A stretch of 5,622 nt of DNA from UBA1181 sp963654355 (GTDB lineage: Bacteria > Bacteroidota > Bacteroidia > Bacteroidales > Paludibacteraceae), in the NCBI GenBank assembly GCA_963654355.1, contig CAVKBM010000106.1:1-5622 (forward strand), read 5' to 3'. The notes under the pieces were generated by a model, which worked only from the letters and a program-made list of their open reading frames with translations, did not search any database and was not told the origin of the DNA. The number at the start of each line of letters is the position of its first letter. Position 1 is the first letter of the stretch. This document shows, piece by piece, positions 1-5,622 of this stretch. The translations under genes were made by a program, and so were the position numbers.

Positions 1-292
1 ATAATACACCGATGGTAGCCAATAAGATACCTTGCACCATCACAGGCTTGATCTCATTGATACGTGTTGACAACCCACCCGAATACAAAATAACGCAAAG
101 AGCGACAGTTCCAATGGTTTGCGCTGTGGAGGTGTCCTCGAAGTGGATGCCTAATCCATCACTTCCACATAACATTCCAATGATGAGAAACAACAGCAAA
201 GCAGGTGTCCCTAATCTTGAACTAATCTTTCCAGCACATATACTCAAAAGAAATAGTACTGATAAACCTAATAAAATCGCCTCTATTTGCAT
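1..292 (-). CDS. Potassium/proton antiporter, CPA1 family (NhaP2/CvrA type), N-terminal fragment
   Basis: This is the first 97 codons of an inner-membrane cation/proton antiporter; the rest lies beyond the left edge. The protein opens MQIEAILLGLSVLFLLSICA, a hydrophobic first helix. It continues with GKISSRLGTPALLLFLIIGM (residues 21-40), GSDGLGIHF (43-51) and a further helix containing ALCVILYSGGLSTR (64-77). The order S-S-R-L-G-x-P, then I-G-M-L-x-G-x-D-G, then a helix ending in x-GG-x-x-T is what I know from E. coli NhaP2 (YcgO/CvrA) and its relatives, which exchange K+ or Na+ for H+ and usually carry a C-terminal TrkA-C/RCK domain. That regulatory part is not in view. ATG at 292 is the only plausible start: an in-frame TAA lies upstream at 311-313 with no other ATG between. 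The gene is divergent from the DUF4197 lipoprotein. Family assignment is firm; ion specificity is inferred. Confidence 0.87.
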   Translation of the reverse strand, partial: MQIEAILLGLSVLFLLSICAGKISSRLGTPALLLFLIIGMLCGSDGLGIHFEDTSTAQTIGTVALCVILYSGGLSTRINEIKPVMVQGILLATIGVL

Positions 293-330
293 AATGTAGT
301 CTTTATGAAGTTATATAATTCGTTATAAAG

Positions 331-338
331 CAAAAATA
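331..338 (-). promoter_or_regulatory. Bacteroidetes -7 promoter box for the antiporter gene
   Basis: Read on the minus strand the sequence is TATTTTTG, a full match to the Bacteroidetes -7 consensus TAnnTTTG. It lies 38 bases upstream of the antiporter ATG, giving a leader of roughly 30 nt. About 18 bases further upstream there is only a T-rich stretch, not a clear TTG -33 element. The surroundings are AT-rich, so a chance match is possible. Confidence 0.5.
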
Positions 339-405
339 TGAAAAAATGGTATTATAAAAAAGTAGAATGTTATGTGGTAATCGTTAAAAATTGTTGTAAA
401 AGGTG

Positions 406-413
406 TATTTTTG
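406..413 (+). promoter_or_regulatory. Bacteroidetes -7 promoter box for the DUF4197 lipoprotein gene
   Basis: TATTTTTG matches TAnnTTTG exactly and lies 23 bases before the ATG at 437, so transcription would begin near 420 with a very short leader. The box falls inside the longer open frame that begins at 338, which argues against the upstream ATG as the real start. No good TTG -33 element is visible; GTTA at 383-386 is the nearest candidate. It is arranged back to back with the minus-strand box at 331-338. Confidence 0.55.
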
Positions 414-436
414 TCAAGAACAAAATACGAACAGAT

Positions 437-1285
437 ATGAAAGGAATAGGTAGATTTTTCAGCAAGTGTATAATGATTTGCTCTGCCATGGTGATGGTAA
501 CGTCTTGCGACGAAGATACTCTTTCGTCAATTTTAGGCGATGGTGATACTGTTTCTGCGTTGAAAGAGGCGTTGACAATCGGTGCGAAGACCGCTGCCAC
601 CAATTTAGGTGTGAAAGATGGTTATTTGGCAGATGCGACCGTGAAAATAGGTTTGCCTGACGAGATTCAGACGATCGCAGAGTTGATGCAGACGGAGGCA
701 GGAAAGACATTCTTGAGTGCAGTTGGTGCTAATAGTATGCAGCCAGATAGCCTTGTCGTCGCTATGAACAGAGCGGCAGAAAAAGCTGCTCCCGAGAGTG
801 CGGAGATATTTGCTAACGCTATCACCAGCATGACCATTTCTGATGGTGAGAACATCTTGTTTGGTGCTAATAATGCTGCTACAGAGTATTTGCACGAAAA
901 GACTTACAGTGGGCTGCAGACCACTTTTGGAAGTGTCGTTACTTCCACATTCTCTCAGGTTCAAGTGAGTGGCAAAAATTTGAACGATTTTTGGAGTAGT
1001 TTCTCTTCTGAGTATAATAACATTGTTTCTTACAAGAGTGATACAAAAGGAAAATTCGCAATGCTCGCTTTGAAAGCAGGTTTAACCGCATCGGGAAATT
1101 CTGACTTGTATAATAAAATTGATGCTCTTGAATCTGTCAACACTAATCTGGGAGAGTATGTTACGGGTAAGGCGTTAGACGGACTTTTCTTGAAGGTGGC
1201 AGACAAGGAGGCAGACATCAGAACGAACGCCGCTTCTCGTACGTCAGAACTTTTAAAGAAGGTCTTTGGCCGATTAGACAACTAA
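437..1285 (+). CDS. DUF4197 domain lipoprotein, probably surface-exposed
   Basis: A 282-residue lipoprotein of unknown function. The start at 437 is chosen because the product then opens with a clean lipoprotein signal peptide: MKGIGRFFSK, a hydrophobic core, and lipobox VTSC with Cys24 as the lipidation site. The in-frame ATG at 338 would add 33 residues before the signal and would place the promoter box inside the gene. The mature part matches DUF4197 as I know it: ALKEALTIGAKTAATNLG (residues 41-58), then DGYLADATVKIGLP (61-74), then MNRAAEKAAPESAEIFANAI (110-129), and the C-terminal signature ALDGLFLKVADKEADIR (246-262) with RTSELLKKVFG (268-278). Family length is usually about 220-280, so it looks complete. 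Residues 25-27 are Asp-Glu-Asp; in Bacteroidetes an acidic run just after the lipidated Cys can act as a surface-export signal. No terminator separates it clearly from the downstream regulator gene. Biochemical role is unknown. Confidence 0.9.
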   Translation: MKGIGRFFSKCIMICSAMVMVTSCDEDTLSSILGDGDTVSALKEALTIGAKTAATNLGVKDGYLADATVKIGLPDEIQTIAELMQTEAGKTFLSAVGANSMQPDSLVVAMNRAAEKAAPESAEIFANAITSMTISDGENILFGANNAATEYLHEKTYSGLQTTFGSVVTSTFSQVQVSGKNLNDFWSSFSSEYNNIVSYKSDTKGKFAMLALKAGLTASGNSDLYNKIDALESVNTNLGEYVTGKALDGLFLKVADKEADIRTNAASRTSELLKKVFGRLDN

Positions 1286-1320
1286 TTTGTGTTTTATAAC
1301 ATAATTGTAGAAAAACTTTA

Positions 1321-1328
1321 TACTTTTG
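1321..1328 (+). promoter_or_regulatory. Bacteroidetes -7 promoter box for the Crp/Fnr gene
   Basis: TACTTTTG matches TAnnTTTG exactly and lies 39 bases upstream of the ATG at 1368, giving a leader of about 30 nt. A TTG occurs at 1305-1307, but at 13 bases it is closer than the usual spacing of about 19, so the -33 element is uncertain. The box is centred in the inverted repeat AAAACT (1312-1317) / AGTTTT (1333-1338), a possible operator. Confidence 0.55.
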
Positions 1329-1367
1329 CGAGAGTTTTCACACTTAAATTAAGAATAGAAGTAAAAG

Positions 1368-2066
1368 ATGAAGAACATAGTTTCTGAGTATGACGGCATT
1401 GAAACGATTTCGCCTGTTTGGCATGTGCTGACAGAGGAACAGTTGTATTACTTGAACAGACACTGTATCGTACGAAGATTTAAGAAGAACGAGCTGGTTT
1501 ATAGCGAAGGTGAAGAGTCGACGCATGTAGTGTGTGTGGCAAAGGGAAAATTGAAGATTTATCGTACGGGTGCAGGCGGTCGTAGTCAGATTGTTCGTGT
1601 GGTGAAGCCAGGGGAAATGTGTGCTTATCGTGCCATGTTTGCGGGCGAGCCTTTTGTAACCAACGCAAGTGCTATCGAGGCATCGGAACTCTATATGATT
1701 TCGCAGGATGTGATTAAAACGCTCCTGTCTCAGAATTTTGACTTGGCTTGGTATTTCATTTCAAAACTATCGTTCGATTTGGGTGTGGCAGACAAACGTT
1801 CGGTTTCTCTAACTCAAAAACATGTAAAGGGGCGTTTAGCGGAGTCTCTCATCTTCTTACGCGACAATTTCGGATTTGAGGAAGATGGCAAGACTTTGGC
1901 GGCCAACCTCTCTCGTGAAGACATCGCCAATCTTTCTAATATGACTACTTCCAATGCTATCCGCACTCTTTCTTGGATGGCTAAGGAGAACATTGTTGAA
2001 GTGGATGGACGCAAGATAAAGTTTGTTGACGAGGAATATCTAACTTGTCTTAGTAAAAACGGATAG
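1368..2066 (+). CDS. Crp/Fnr-family transcriptional regulator
   Basis: A 232-residue DNA-binding regulator, normal length for the family. Residues 21-130 form a cyclic-nucleotide-binding-like beta-roll: LTEEQLYYLN, then the basic strand RRFKKNELVYSEGEE (36-50), VAKGKLKIYRTGAGGR (57-72) and VVKPGEMCAYRAMFAGEP (78-95). A long dimerisation helix follows (about 113-145). The C-terminal winged helix-turn-helix has LSREDIANLSNMTTSNAIRT (181-200) as the helix-turn-helix and VEVDGRKIKFVD (210-221) as the wing. The N-terminal cysteine cluster that binds the Fnr iron-sulphur centre is missing, and the loop at 86-99 does not show the R-S/T pair of a cAMP-binding Crp, so the effector is unknown. It has its own promoter (1321-1328). 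The targets cannot be read from this sequence; autoregulation is possible. tyrA follows 87 bp downstream on the same strand. Confidence 0.93.
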   Translation: MKNIVSEYDGIETISPVWHVLTEEQLYYLNRHCIVRRFKKNELVYSEGEESTHVVCVAKGKLKIYRTGAGGRSQIVRVVKPGEMCAYRAMFAGEPFVTNASAIEASELYMISQDVIKTLLSQNFDLAWYFISKLSFDLGVADKRSVSLTQKHVKGRLAESLIFLRDNFGFEEDGKTLAANLSREDIANLSNMTTSNAIRTLSWMAKENIVEVDGRKIKFVDEEYLTCLSKNG

Positions 2067-2153
2067 GGATGAAGGGATTCAATGTCTTTTTTTTGTGAAA
2101 GCAGGTGAAGTTTGACATTGTTGATAAAATCCTATTGATTTAGGCTCTAAAAT

Positions 2154-2996
2154 ATGACTTTAGGAATTATAGGTTTAGGTCTGATTGGCGGTTCAATGGC
2201 AATAGACCTTCGGAGAAATAAATTTGCAGACCGAATTATTGGAAGCGATAATTCAGAACTCAATGCGGTAACTGCCCAACGTATAGGTTTGGTGGATGCG
2301 GTGATGTCTGTAGATGATTTGATAAAACAGAGTGATTTGATACTTTTGGCAGTTCCTGTAAGTGCTGCTATTCGTATGTTGTCAGACATCTTAGACAAGA
2401 TAAATGATAATCAGGTGGTGGTTGACACATGTTCCACTAAAGAAAAATTGAACGAATCGGTTCATTATCATCCTAAAAGGAAGAACTATGTTGCATCGCA
2501 CCCTATGGCCGGAACAGAGTTTAATGGTCCTTGGGCTGCGATTCCGAACTTGTTTGCGGGCCGTGCAGGTGTTATTTGTAATGCGGAAGATTCTGACTAT
2601 AAGGCAGTTGAATTGGTTCGTAAGATGTATGATTGCTTGAACATGCGTATTATCTATATGCGTGCGGCTCATCATGATGTGCATACCGCTTATGTGTCTC
2701 ATATTTCCCATGTAGTGTCGTTTGCGTTGGCACTGACTGTGTTGGACAAGGAGAAGAACGAAAAGAACATCTTTGATTTGGCTTCTGGAGGTTTCACCTC
2801 AACGGCACGTTTGGCGAAGAGTAACGCAGACATGTGGGCTCCAATCTTTTTGCAAAACAAAGAAAACGTTTTGTCCGTCTTGGATGCCTATATGGACAAG
2901 TTGAATGCTTTCAAAACGGCTATTCAAGATAACGACGAAGGCGCTCTCCGAAAACTCATCGATGATGCCAATCGTATCAAGCGAATCCTCCGATAG
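2154..2996 (+). CDS. tyrA: Prephenate dehydrogenase (tyrosine biosynthesis)
   Basis: A cytoplasmic enzyme that oxidatively decarboxylates prephenate to 4-hydroxyphenylpyruvate, the tyrosine branch of the shikimate pathway. The N-terminal Rossmann domain starts MTLGIIGLGLIGGS with the glycine-rich dinucleotide loop at residues 7-14. Asp32, at the end of the second strand (IIGSD), suggests NAD+ rather than NADP+. The active-site motif SHPMAGTE is at 115-122; its His116 corresponds to the catalytic histidine of the TyrA family. The helical C-terminal domain has SHISH at 182-186 and FTSTARLAKSNADMW at 214-228, where Arg219 matches the conserved prephenate-binding arginine. At 280 residues it is the compact form, with no chorismate mutase domain fused at the N-terminus and no ACT domain at the C-terminus. 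It is not flanked by other aromatic-pathway genes here. ATG 2154 places the Rossmann strand directly at the N-terminus, as expected. A possible promoter is TTGACA at 2112-2117 with TATTGA at 2133-2138, but it fits the Bacteroidetes consensus poorly; readthrough from the upstream gene is also possible. Confidence 0.95.
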   Translation: MTLGIIGLGLIGGSMAIDLRRNKFADRIIGSDNSELNAVTAQRIGLVDAVMSVDDLIKQSDLILLAVPVSAAIRMLSDILDKINDNQVVVDTCSTKEKLNESVHYHPKRKNYVASHPMAGTEFNGPWAAIPNLFAGRAGVICNAEDSDYKAVELVRKMYDCLNMRIIYMRAAHHDVHTAYVSHISHVVSFALALTVLDKEKNEKNIFDLASGGFTSTARLAKSNADMWAPIFLQNKENVLSVLDAYMDKLNAFKTAIQDNDEGALRKLIDDANRIKRILR

Positions 2997-3024
2997 TAGT
3001 CAGTATTATTGTGATATATAAATA

Positions 3025-3065
3025 AAAGGCGACAGAATCAAATTTGTCGCCTTTATTCGTTTTTT
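3025..3065. terminator. Bidirectional intrinsic terminator between tyrA and the GH44 gene
   Basis: AAAGGCGACA (3025-3034) and TGTCGCCTTT (3045-3054) form a perfect 10-bp stem around a 10-base loop. On the plus strand it is followed, after ATTCG, by a run of six T (3060-3065), ending tyrA transcription. On the minus strand the stem is followed by TTTTATTTATATA, so it can also stop the convergent GH44 transcript, whose stop codon is about 20 bases away. It is the only strong hairpin I see in the window. Confidence 0.88.
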
Positions 3066-3076
3066 ATCTTGATTTC

Positions 3077-4942
3077 TTATTTTACAATGAAAGAGAGGGT
3101 CTCTTTGCTATTTGCTGTCTTAACGACTGCGAAGTAGTTTCCTGCGGAAAGACTCTCTATGTTGATCATTACTTGGTTGCTATTTCCTATAGTATAGAGA
3201 ATAGCGATACCTTGTGCGTTGAAAATTTCGACAGATTCGATCTGTTGTGTCGCACTGATTGTGATGATGTCGCTTACTGGATTAGGGTAGAGAGCGATGG
3301 ATGTTTTATCTGCGACATTATCTTCAATGTTAGTCGTGCCATTTGAAAGGACAATAGCCATGATAGAGTAGGCTGGTACCTCAAATTCTGAGATTTCATT
3401 GTTAGCAACCGAAATAGTTCCTGTTGTCAGGGCGTTCTCTGTGTGTGATTTGAATGTTTGGCTGTCTCCCAATCCTGCGAGTGTGTATGTAGTGTAGTTG
3501 CCATCAGCGAAATTCGTGTTGGCGATAGAAATTTTGGGAGAGAACGTTGTTGAAGGCGACCTGTTCACCAAGACGATCGTCATAGAGTCTTTTGCAACGT
3601 TGACAGAGGTGTAGGCGGACAACAATGAATCGTTGGCGGAAACGGAGCTTACATTGATGTTTTTTGCATAGGATGAGAAGAGGTGGACAACCTCCCACAT
3701 GCTGTTAGTCCATGTCCATGGTGAGAAATATTCCAAACCATGTTTTGCTCCCTCACCGATGACAGATGCGTAGGAAAGAGCCTTTACCATCTCTGACGCA
3801 TTTGTATTGACGTTGTACTCTCCGATAGCGAAAGTAATGCCGTGATTCTCGCCGAAGTATTGGTCTAACCAAGTTTGACAACGTTCGAAGATGTATTCTT
3901 TCTTTTGGCTTTCATCCCAACCGCCATTGATTGTTTTCACACCGTTGGCTCCTGGATAAATGTAATTCTTGTCGTACAAAACACGGTGAGATTGAAGAAT
4001 GTCGGATGCCTCTGTCTCTCCAGGATAGAAATGAAGATCAAACACATCTATCATCTTTATGCCAGTCTTCTTTTGTTCTTCTGCACAGCGCATGATGAAG
4101 TACTCTAAGAAATTGTACTTTTTGCCGTTGTAGTTAGGTTGTGCGCTGCAACCGTAGAACCAAGTCCACTCGCTGGCGGCGTTTGGACCGCACAATTTAA
4201 TGTTCGGGTTCTTCTTGCGAGCTGCCTTAGCCACAGAGAAGTAGTTTTGCATCATTTGTTCGTAGAAATCGTCTGTGTAGGGATTTGGAGCGAGATCGCT
4301 GTGAGTTCCTCCCCAGATATCCATCTCGTTGTCCATATTCCAATATTGGAATTGGTTCATGTCAAGGCGAAGGTCTTTTTCCCAGTAGTTGAGAATCTCG
4401 GTAGTAGAGTCCGCTGGCCACTCCACCATGAAAAGGTTGACATCGCCTAAGTTGGCAACGCTTCCATCTGAGTTGAAGGTGCCACCTCCACACATTTTGT
4501 TAGAGCATCCGCTCCACCACTGAGATTGGTTGTATTCCCAATCATTGAAATTGTAAGCGTTCGTGAAAGGGACTTTGCCCAACAACTGAAATCCGAAGAT
4601 GCCTTGTACGTTAGGCAGTTTCTCCTGCATTTGTTGGGCTATGTTGTCCCAATCAATGCTATAAACGTTGTTGTACCAGTCAGGATGGCATGTGAGTTTT
4701 TTGCGAAAATTGTATTTTGTCACATTGTTTCCGTTGTTCAGACGTTCCATTTTCACGCCTGACTCCTTGATGTAGTTGAATTCGTCATCATTCTGCGGAA
4801 CACCATTCCTCCCGTATATGTACGGGGAAATTGTTTTGTTTTCTGACTTCGTGTCAATGTTGATTTCGACACTTGTTCCCGCAAAAGACGAAGAAAAGAT
4901 TGATAGAGCCAAAGCACTGAGTAGTAAGTGATTTTTCTTCAT
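3077..4942 (-). CDS. Secreted glycoside hydrolase, GH44-like, with T9SS C-terminal sorting domain
   Basis: A 621-residue exported polysaccharidase, probably an endo-beta-1,4-glucanase or xyloglucanase. ATG 4942 is preferred over 4990 because it begins a clean signal peptide (MKKNHLLLSALALSIFSSSFA, cleavage after Ala21) and a promoter lies inside the longer frame. The catalytic region (about 24-430) shows GH44-like landmarks in order: ISPYIYGRN (38-46), MERLNNGNN..YNF (65-79), the acid/base motif YWNMDNEMDIWGGTH (200-214) with Glu206, CGPNAASEW (251-259), DVFDLHFYPGE (299-309) and the nucleophile motif FAIGEYN (371-377) with Glu375. A beta-sandwich domain follows (about 430-535, ending VPAYSIMAIVL). 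The last 75 residues are a type A T9SS sorting domain: LYPNPVSDIITIS (551-563), VEIFNAQG (571-578) and GNYFAVVKTANSKETLSFIVK (601-621). The precursor would pass the inner membrane by Sec, then be exported and anchored or released by T9SS. GH30 or another clan GH-A family is the main alternative; substrate is unproven. No susC/susD neighbours are in view. Confidence 0.85.
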   Translation of the reverse strand: MKKNHLLLSALALSIFSSSFAGTSVEINIDTKSENKTISPYIYGRNGVPQNDDEFNYIKESGVKMERLNNGNNVTKYNFRKKLTCHPDWYNNVYSIDWDNIAQQMQEKLPNVQGIFGFQLLGKVPFTNAYNFNDWEYNQSQWWSGCSNKMCGGGTFNSDGSVANLGDVNLFMVEWPADSTTEILNYWEKDLRLDMNQFQYWNMDNEMDIWGGTHSDLAPNPYTDDFYEQMMQNYFSVAKAARKKNPNIKLCGPNAASEWTWFYGCSAQPNYNGKKYNFLEYFIMRCAEEQKKTGIKMIDVFDLHFYPGETEASDILQSHRVLYDKNYIYPGANGVKTINGGWDESQKKEYIFERCQTWLDQYFGENHGITFAIGEYNVNTNASEMVKALSYASVIGEGAKHGLEYFSPWTWTNSMWEVVHLFSSYAKNINVSSVSANDSLLSAYTSVNVAKDSMTIVLVNRSPSTTFSPKISIANTNFADGNYTTYTLAGLGDSQTFKSHTENALTTGTISVANNEISEFEVPAYSIMAIVLSNGTTNIEDNVADKTSIALYPNPVSDIITISATQQIESVEIFNAQGIAILYTIGNSNQVMINIESLSAGNYFAVVKTANSKETLSFIVK

Positions 4943-4961
4943 GGTAAAAAACATTAGTTTG

Positions 4962-4990
4962 TAAAAGTAAAAAAATGTCAATGAACACAA
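4962..4990 (-). promoter_or_regulatory. Candidate promoter of the GH44 gene
   Basis: On the minus strand TTG (4988-4990) is followed by 18 bases and then TACTTTTA (4962-4969), seven of eight matches to TA and TTTG of the Bacteroidetes -7 box with the last G replaced by A. It lies 19 bases upstream of the chosen ATG at 4942, giving a leader of about 12-15 nt. It is the only promoter candidate in the window with a TTG near the expected -33 spacing, but its -7 box is imperfect. Confidence 0.4.
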
Positions 4991-4999
4991 GAATGTTTA
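4982..4999. promoter_or_regulatory. Imperfect palindrome TGAACA-N6-TGTTTA over the GH44 -33 region (possible operator)
   Basis: TGAACA (4982-4987) and TGTTTA (4994-4999) are inverted copies with one mismatch, separated by six bases, a geometry usual for dimeric helix-turn-helix regulators. The dyad overlaps the TTG of the proposed GH44 promoter. A regulator cannot be named from this sequence, and in AT-rich intergenic DNA such a dyad could be chance. Confidence 0.25.
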
Positions 5000-5025
5000 A
5001 GGTGATAAAGGAAAGATTTGTTGCG

Positions 5026-5045
5026 GAACATTTTGTACGCTGTTC
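5026..5045. repeat. Inverted repeat GAACA-N10-TGTTC between the divergent promoters
   Basis: GAACA (5026-5030) and TGTTC (5041-5045) form a perfect 5-bp dyad with a 10-base spacer. The same GAACA core is present in the palindrome at 4982-4999. It lies between the GH44 promoter and the OmpA-like promoter, so it could be an operator for either, but it is short and unproven. Confidence 0.2.
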
Positions 5046-5085
5046 ATTTTTTCCTTTCTTAACGCTATTTTGCGAAATTTTACAT

Positions 5086-5093
5086 TATATTTG
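5086..5093 (+). promoter_or_regulatory. Bacteroidetes -7 promoter box for the outer-membrane protein gene
   Basis: TATATTTG matches TAnnTTTG exactly and is followed by GCAAGTGCC. Transcription would start near 5100, leaving a leader of about 67 nt before the ATG at 5167, longer than for the other genes here. TTTG at 5069-5072 is 13 bases upstream, which is too near for a standard -33 box, so that element is unclear. Confidence 0.6.
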
Positions 5094-5166
5094 CAAGTGC
5101 CTTTGTTGGGTGGATTGTATTTACACAGAAATAATTGAAAGTTAAATAAATAGAAATTCTTAAAAA

Positions 5167-5622
5167 ATGAAGAAAGTTTTCTTAGCAGTATGTGCTGCAG
5201 TGGCGTCTATGACGGCTATGGCACAGACAGAAGACAAGCCTTGGAATGTCGGTATATATGCTGGCAAAGTAGAGGCTGCGAATGACTGGGGAAATAAATT
5301 TTTCCACCCTGCTGATGGTTTCTACGGGGCTGCTTCATTCACCGTTGCAAGGTATTTGAATAATCACTTTGACGCTGAATTGCAGGCTTTGTGGGGTCGT
5401 TATGGTATTCAAGGTGGCGATTTCTACGCTACTGACCCTGATTTCAAGGCTGGTATGGGCTATGTAGATGTGTCTGGAAAGTACAAGTTTGTTCGTACTG
5501 ACCGCAACTCGTTGTTCAACCCTTACGTTTTCATTAGTTTGGGTGCTCGCTCAATCCATTGCATCTCTTCTTCAGAGGATTACACTTCTGTAGAGCATGG
5601 AAGCGAAAACGAGGGTGTTAAC
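5167..5622 (+). CDS. Outer-membrane beta-barrel protein, probably OmpA family, N-terminal fragment
   Basis: The first 152 codons of an outer-membrane protein cut off by the right edge. It opens with a Sec signal peptide, MKKVFLAVCAAVASMTAMA, with likely cleavage before Gln20. The mature part shows alternating aromatic/polar strands separated by short loops, as in an eight-stranded beta-barrel: WNVGIYAGKVEA (26-37), DGFYGAASFTVARYLNNHF (50-68), DAELQALWGRYGIQ (69-82), GMGYVDVSGKYKFV (96-109) and FNPYVFISLGARSI (117-130). In Bacteroidales such barrels are commonly followed by a C-terminal peptidoglycan-binding OmpA domain, but that part is outside the window, so the OmpA name is an inference. 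The ATG at 5167 is preceded by the A-rich TTAAAAA expected for highly expressed Bacteroidetes genes. It is divergent from the GH44 gene, with 224 bp between the two starts. Confidence 0.8.
   Translation, partial: MKKVFLAVCAAVASMTAMAQTEDKPWNVGIYAGKVEAANDWGNKFFHPADGFYGAASFTVARYLNNHFDAELQALWGRYGIQGGDFYATDPDFKAGMGYVDVSGKYKFVRTDRNSLFNPYVFISLGARSIHCISSSEDYTSVEHGSENEGVN

Noticed and set aside
12..299. Plus-strand open frame of 95 codons at the left end
   Set aside because: It is the antisense shadow of the antiporter gene. The minus-strand translation has clear membrane helices and family motifs; the plus-strand one has none and no promoter.
338..436. Longer N-terminus for the DUF4197 protein starting at ATG 338
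   Set aside because: It would bury the lipoprotein signal peptide behind 33 basic and Cys-rich residues, and a perfect -7 box (406-413) lies within it.
1291..1315. Possible hairpin GTTTT...AAAAC after the DUF4197 gene
   Set aside because: Only five mostly A-T pairs around a 15-base loop and no following T-run, so it is not a credible terminator.
2391..2711. Minus-strand open frame of 106 codons within tyrA
   Set aside because: It is antisense to conserved TyrA motifs and its translation resembles no family.
3044..3346. Plus-strand open frame of 100 codons beginning in the terminator
   Set aside because: It is opposite the T9SS sorting domain of the GH44 gene, begins inside the hairpin and has no recognisable motif. 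The other plus-strand frames at 3875-4108, 4139-4450 and 4526-4762 are the same kind of shadow.
4943..4990. Upstream ATG at 4990 for the glycoside hydrolase
   Set aside because: It adds 16 residues before a clean signal peptide and overlaps the likely promoter.

Overview
The window looks like ordinary chromosomal sequence from a Bacteroidota bacterium, most likely order Bacteroidales. Three things point there: (i) several genes are preceded by the Bacteroidetes -7 promoter motif TAnnTTTG rather than an E. coli-type -10 box; (ii) one secreted enzyme ends in a type IX secretion (T9SS) C-terminal sorting domain, which is restricted to this phylum; (iii) Shine-Dalgarno sequences are weak or absent and leaders are A-rich. 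Genus cannot be resolved from the sequence alone.

Layout, left to right. Positions 1-292 (minus) hold the N-terminal 97 codons of a CPA1/NhaP2-type potassium/proton antiporter that runs off the left edge. Divergent from it, 437-1285 (plus) encodes a DUF4197 lipoprotein with an acidic stretch straight after the lipobox cysteine. Next, 1368-2066 (plus) encodes a Crp/Fnr-family regulator with its own promoter. 2154-2996 (plus) encodes a compact, monofunctional prephenate dehydrogenase (TyrA). A perfect 10-bp hairpin at 3025-3054 lies between the convergent ends of tyrA and the next gene and probably terminates both. 3077-4942 (minus) encodes a 621-residue secreted glycoside hydrolase that looks like family GH44 (endoglucanase/xyloglucanase type) with a T9SS sorting domain. 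Divergent from it, 5167-5622 (plus) is the beginning of an outer-membrane beta-barrel protein, probably OmpA-like, cut by the right edge.

The genes do not form one pathway. They appear to be separate transcription units: an inner-membrane cation antiporter, a surface lipoprotein of unknown role, a global-type regulator, a tyrosine-biosynthesis enzyme, a polysaccharidase and an outer-membrane protein. tyrA may be read partly through from the Crp/Fnr gene, since no terminator is visible in the 87 bp between them. The glycoside hydrolase is not flanked by susC/susD genes here, so within this window it is not part of a classical polysaccharide utilisation locus.

There are no tRNA or rRNA genes, insertion sequences, CRISPR arrays or phage genes that I can see, and no stretch over 300 bases without a gene. 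I found no convincing new system. The observations most worth a second look are the T9SS-exported GH44 enzyme with a variant acid/base motif, the dyads in the 4943-5166 divergent promoter region, and the surface-export-like signal on the DUF4197 lipoprotein.
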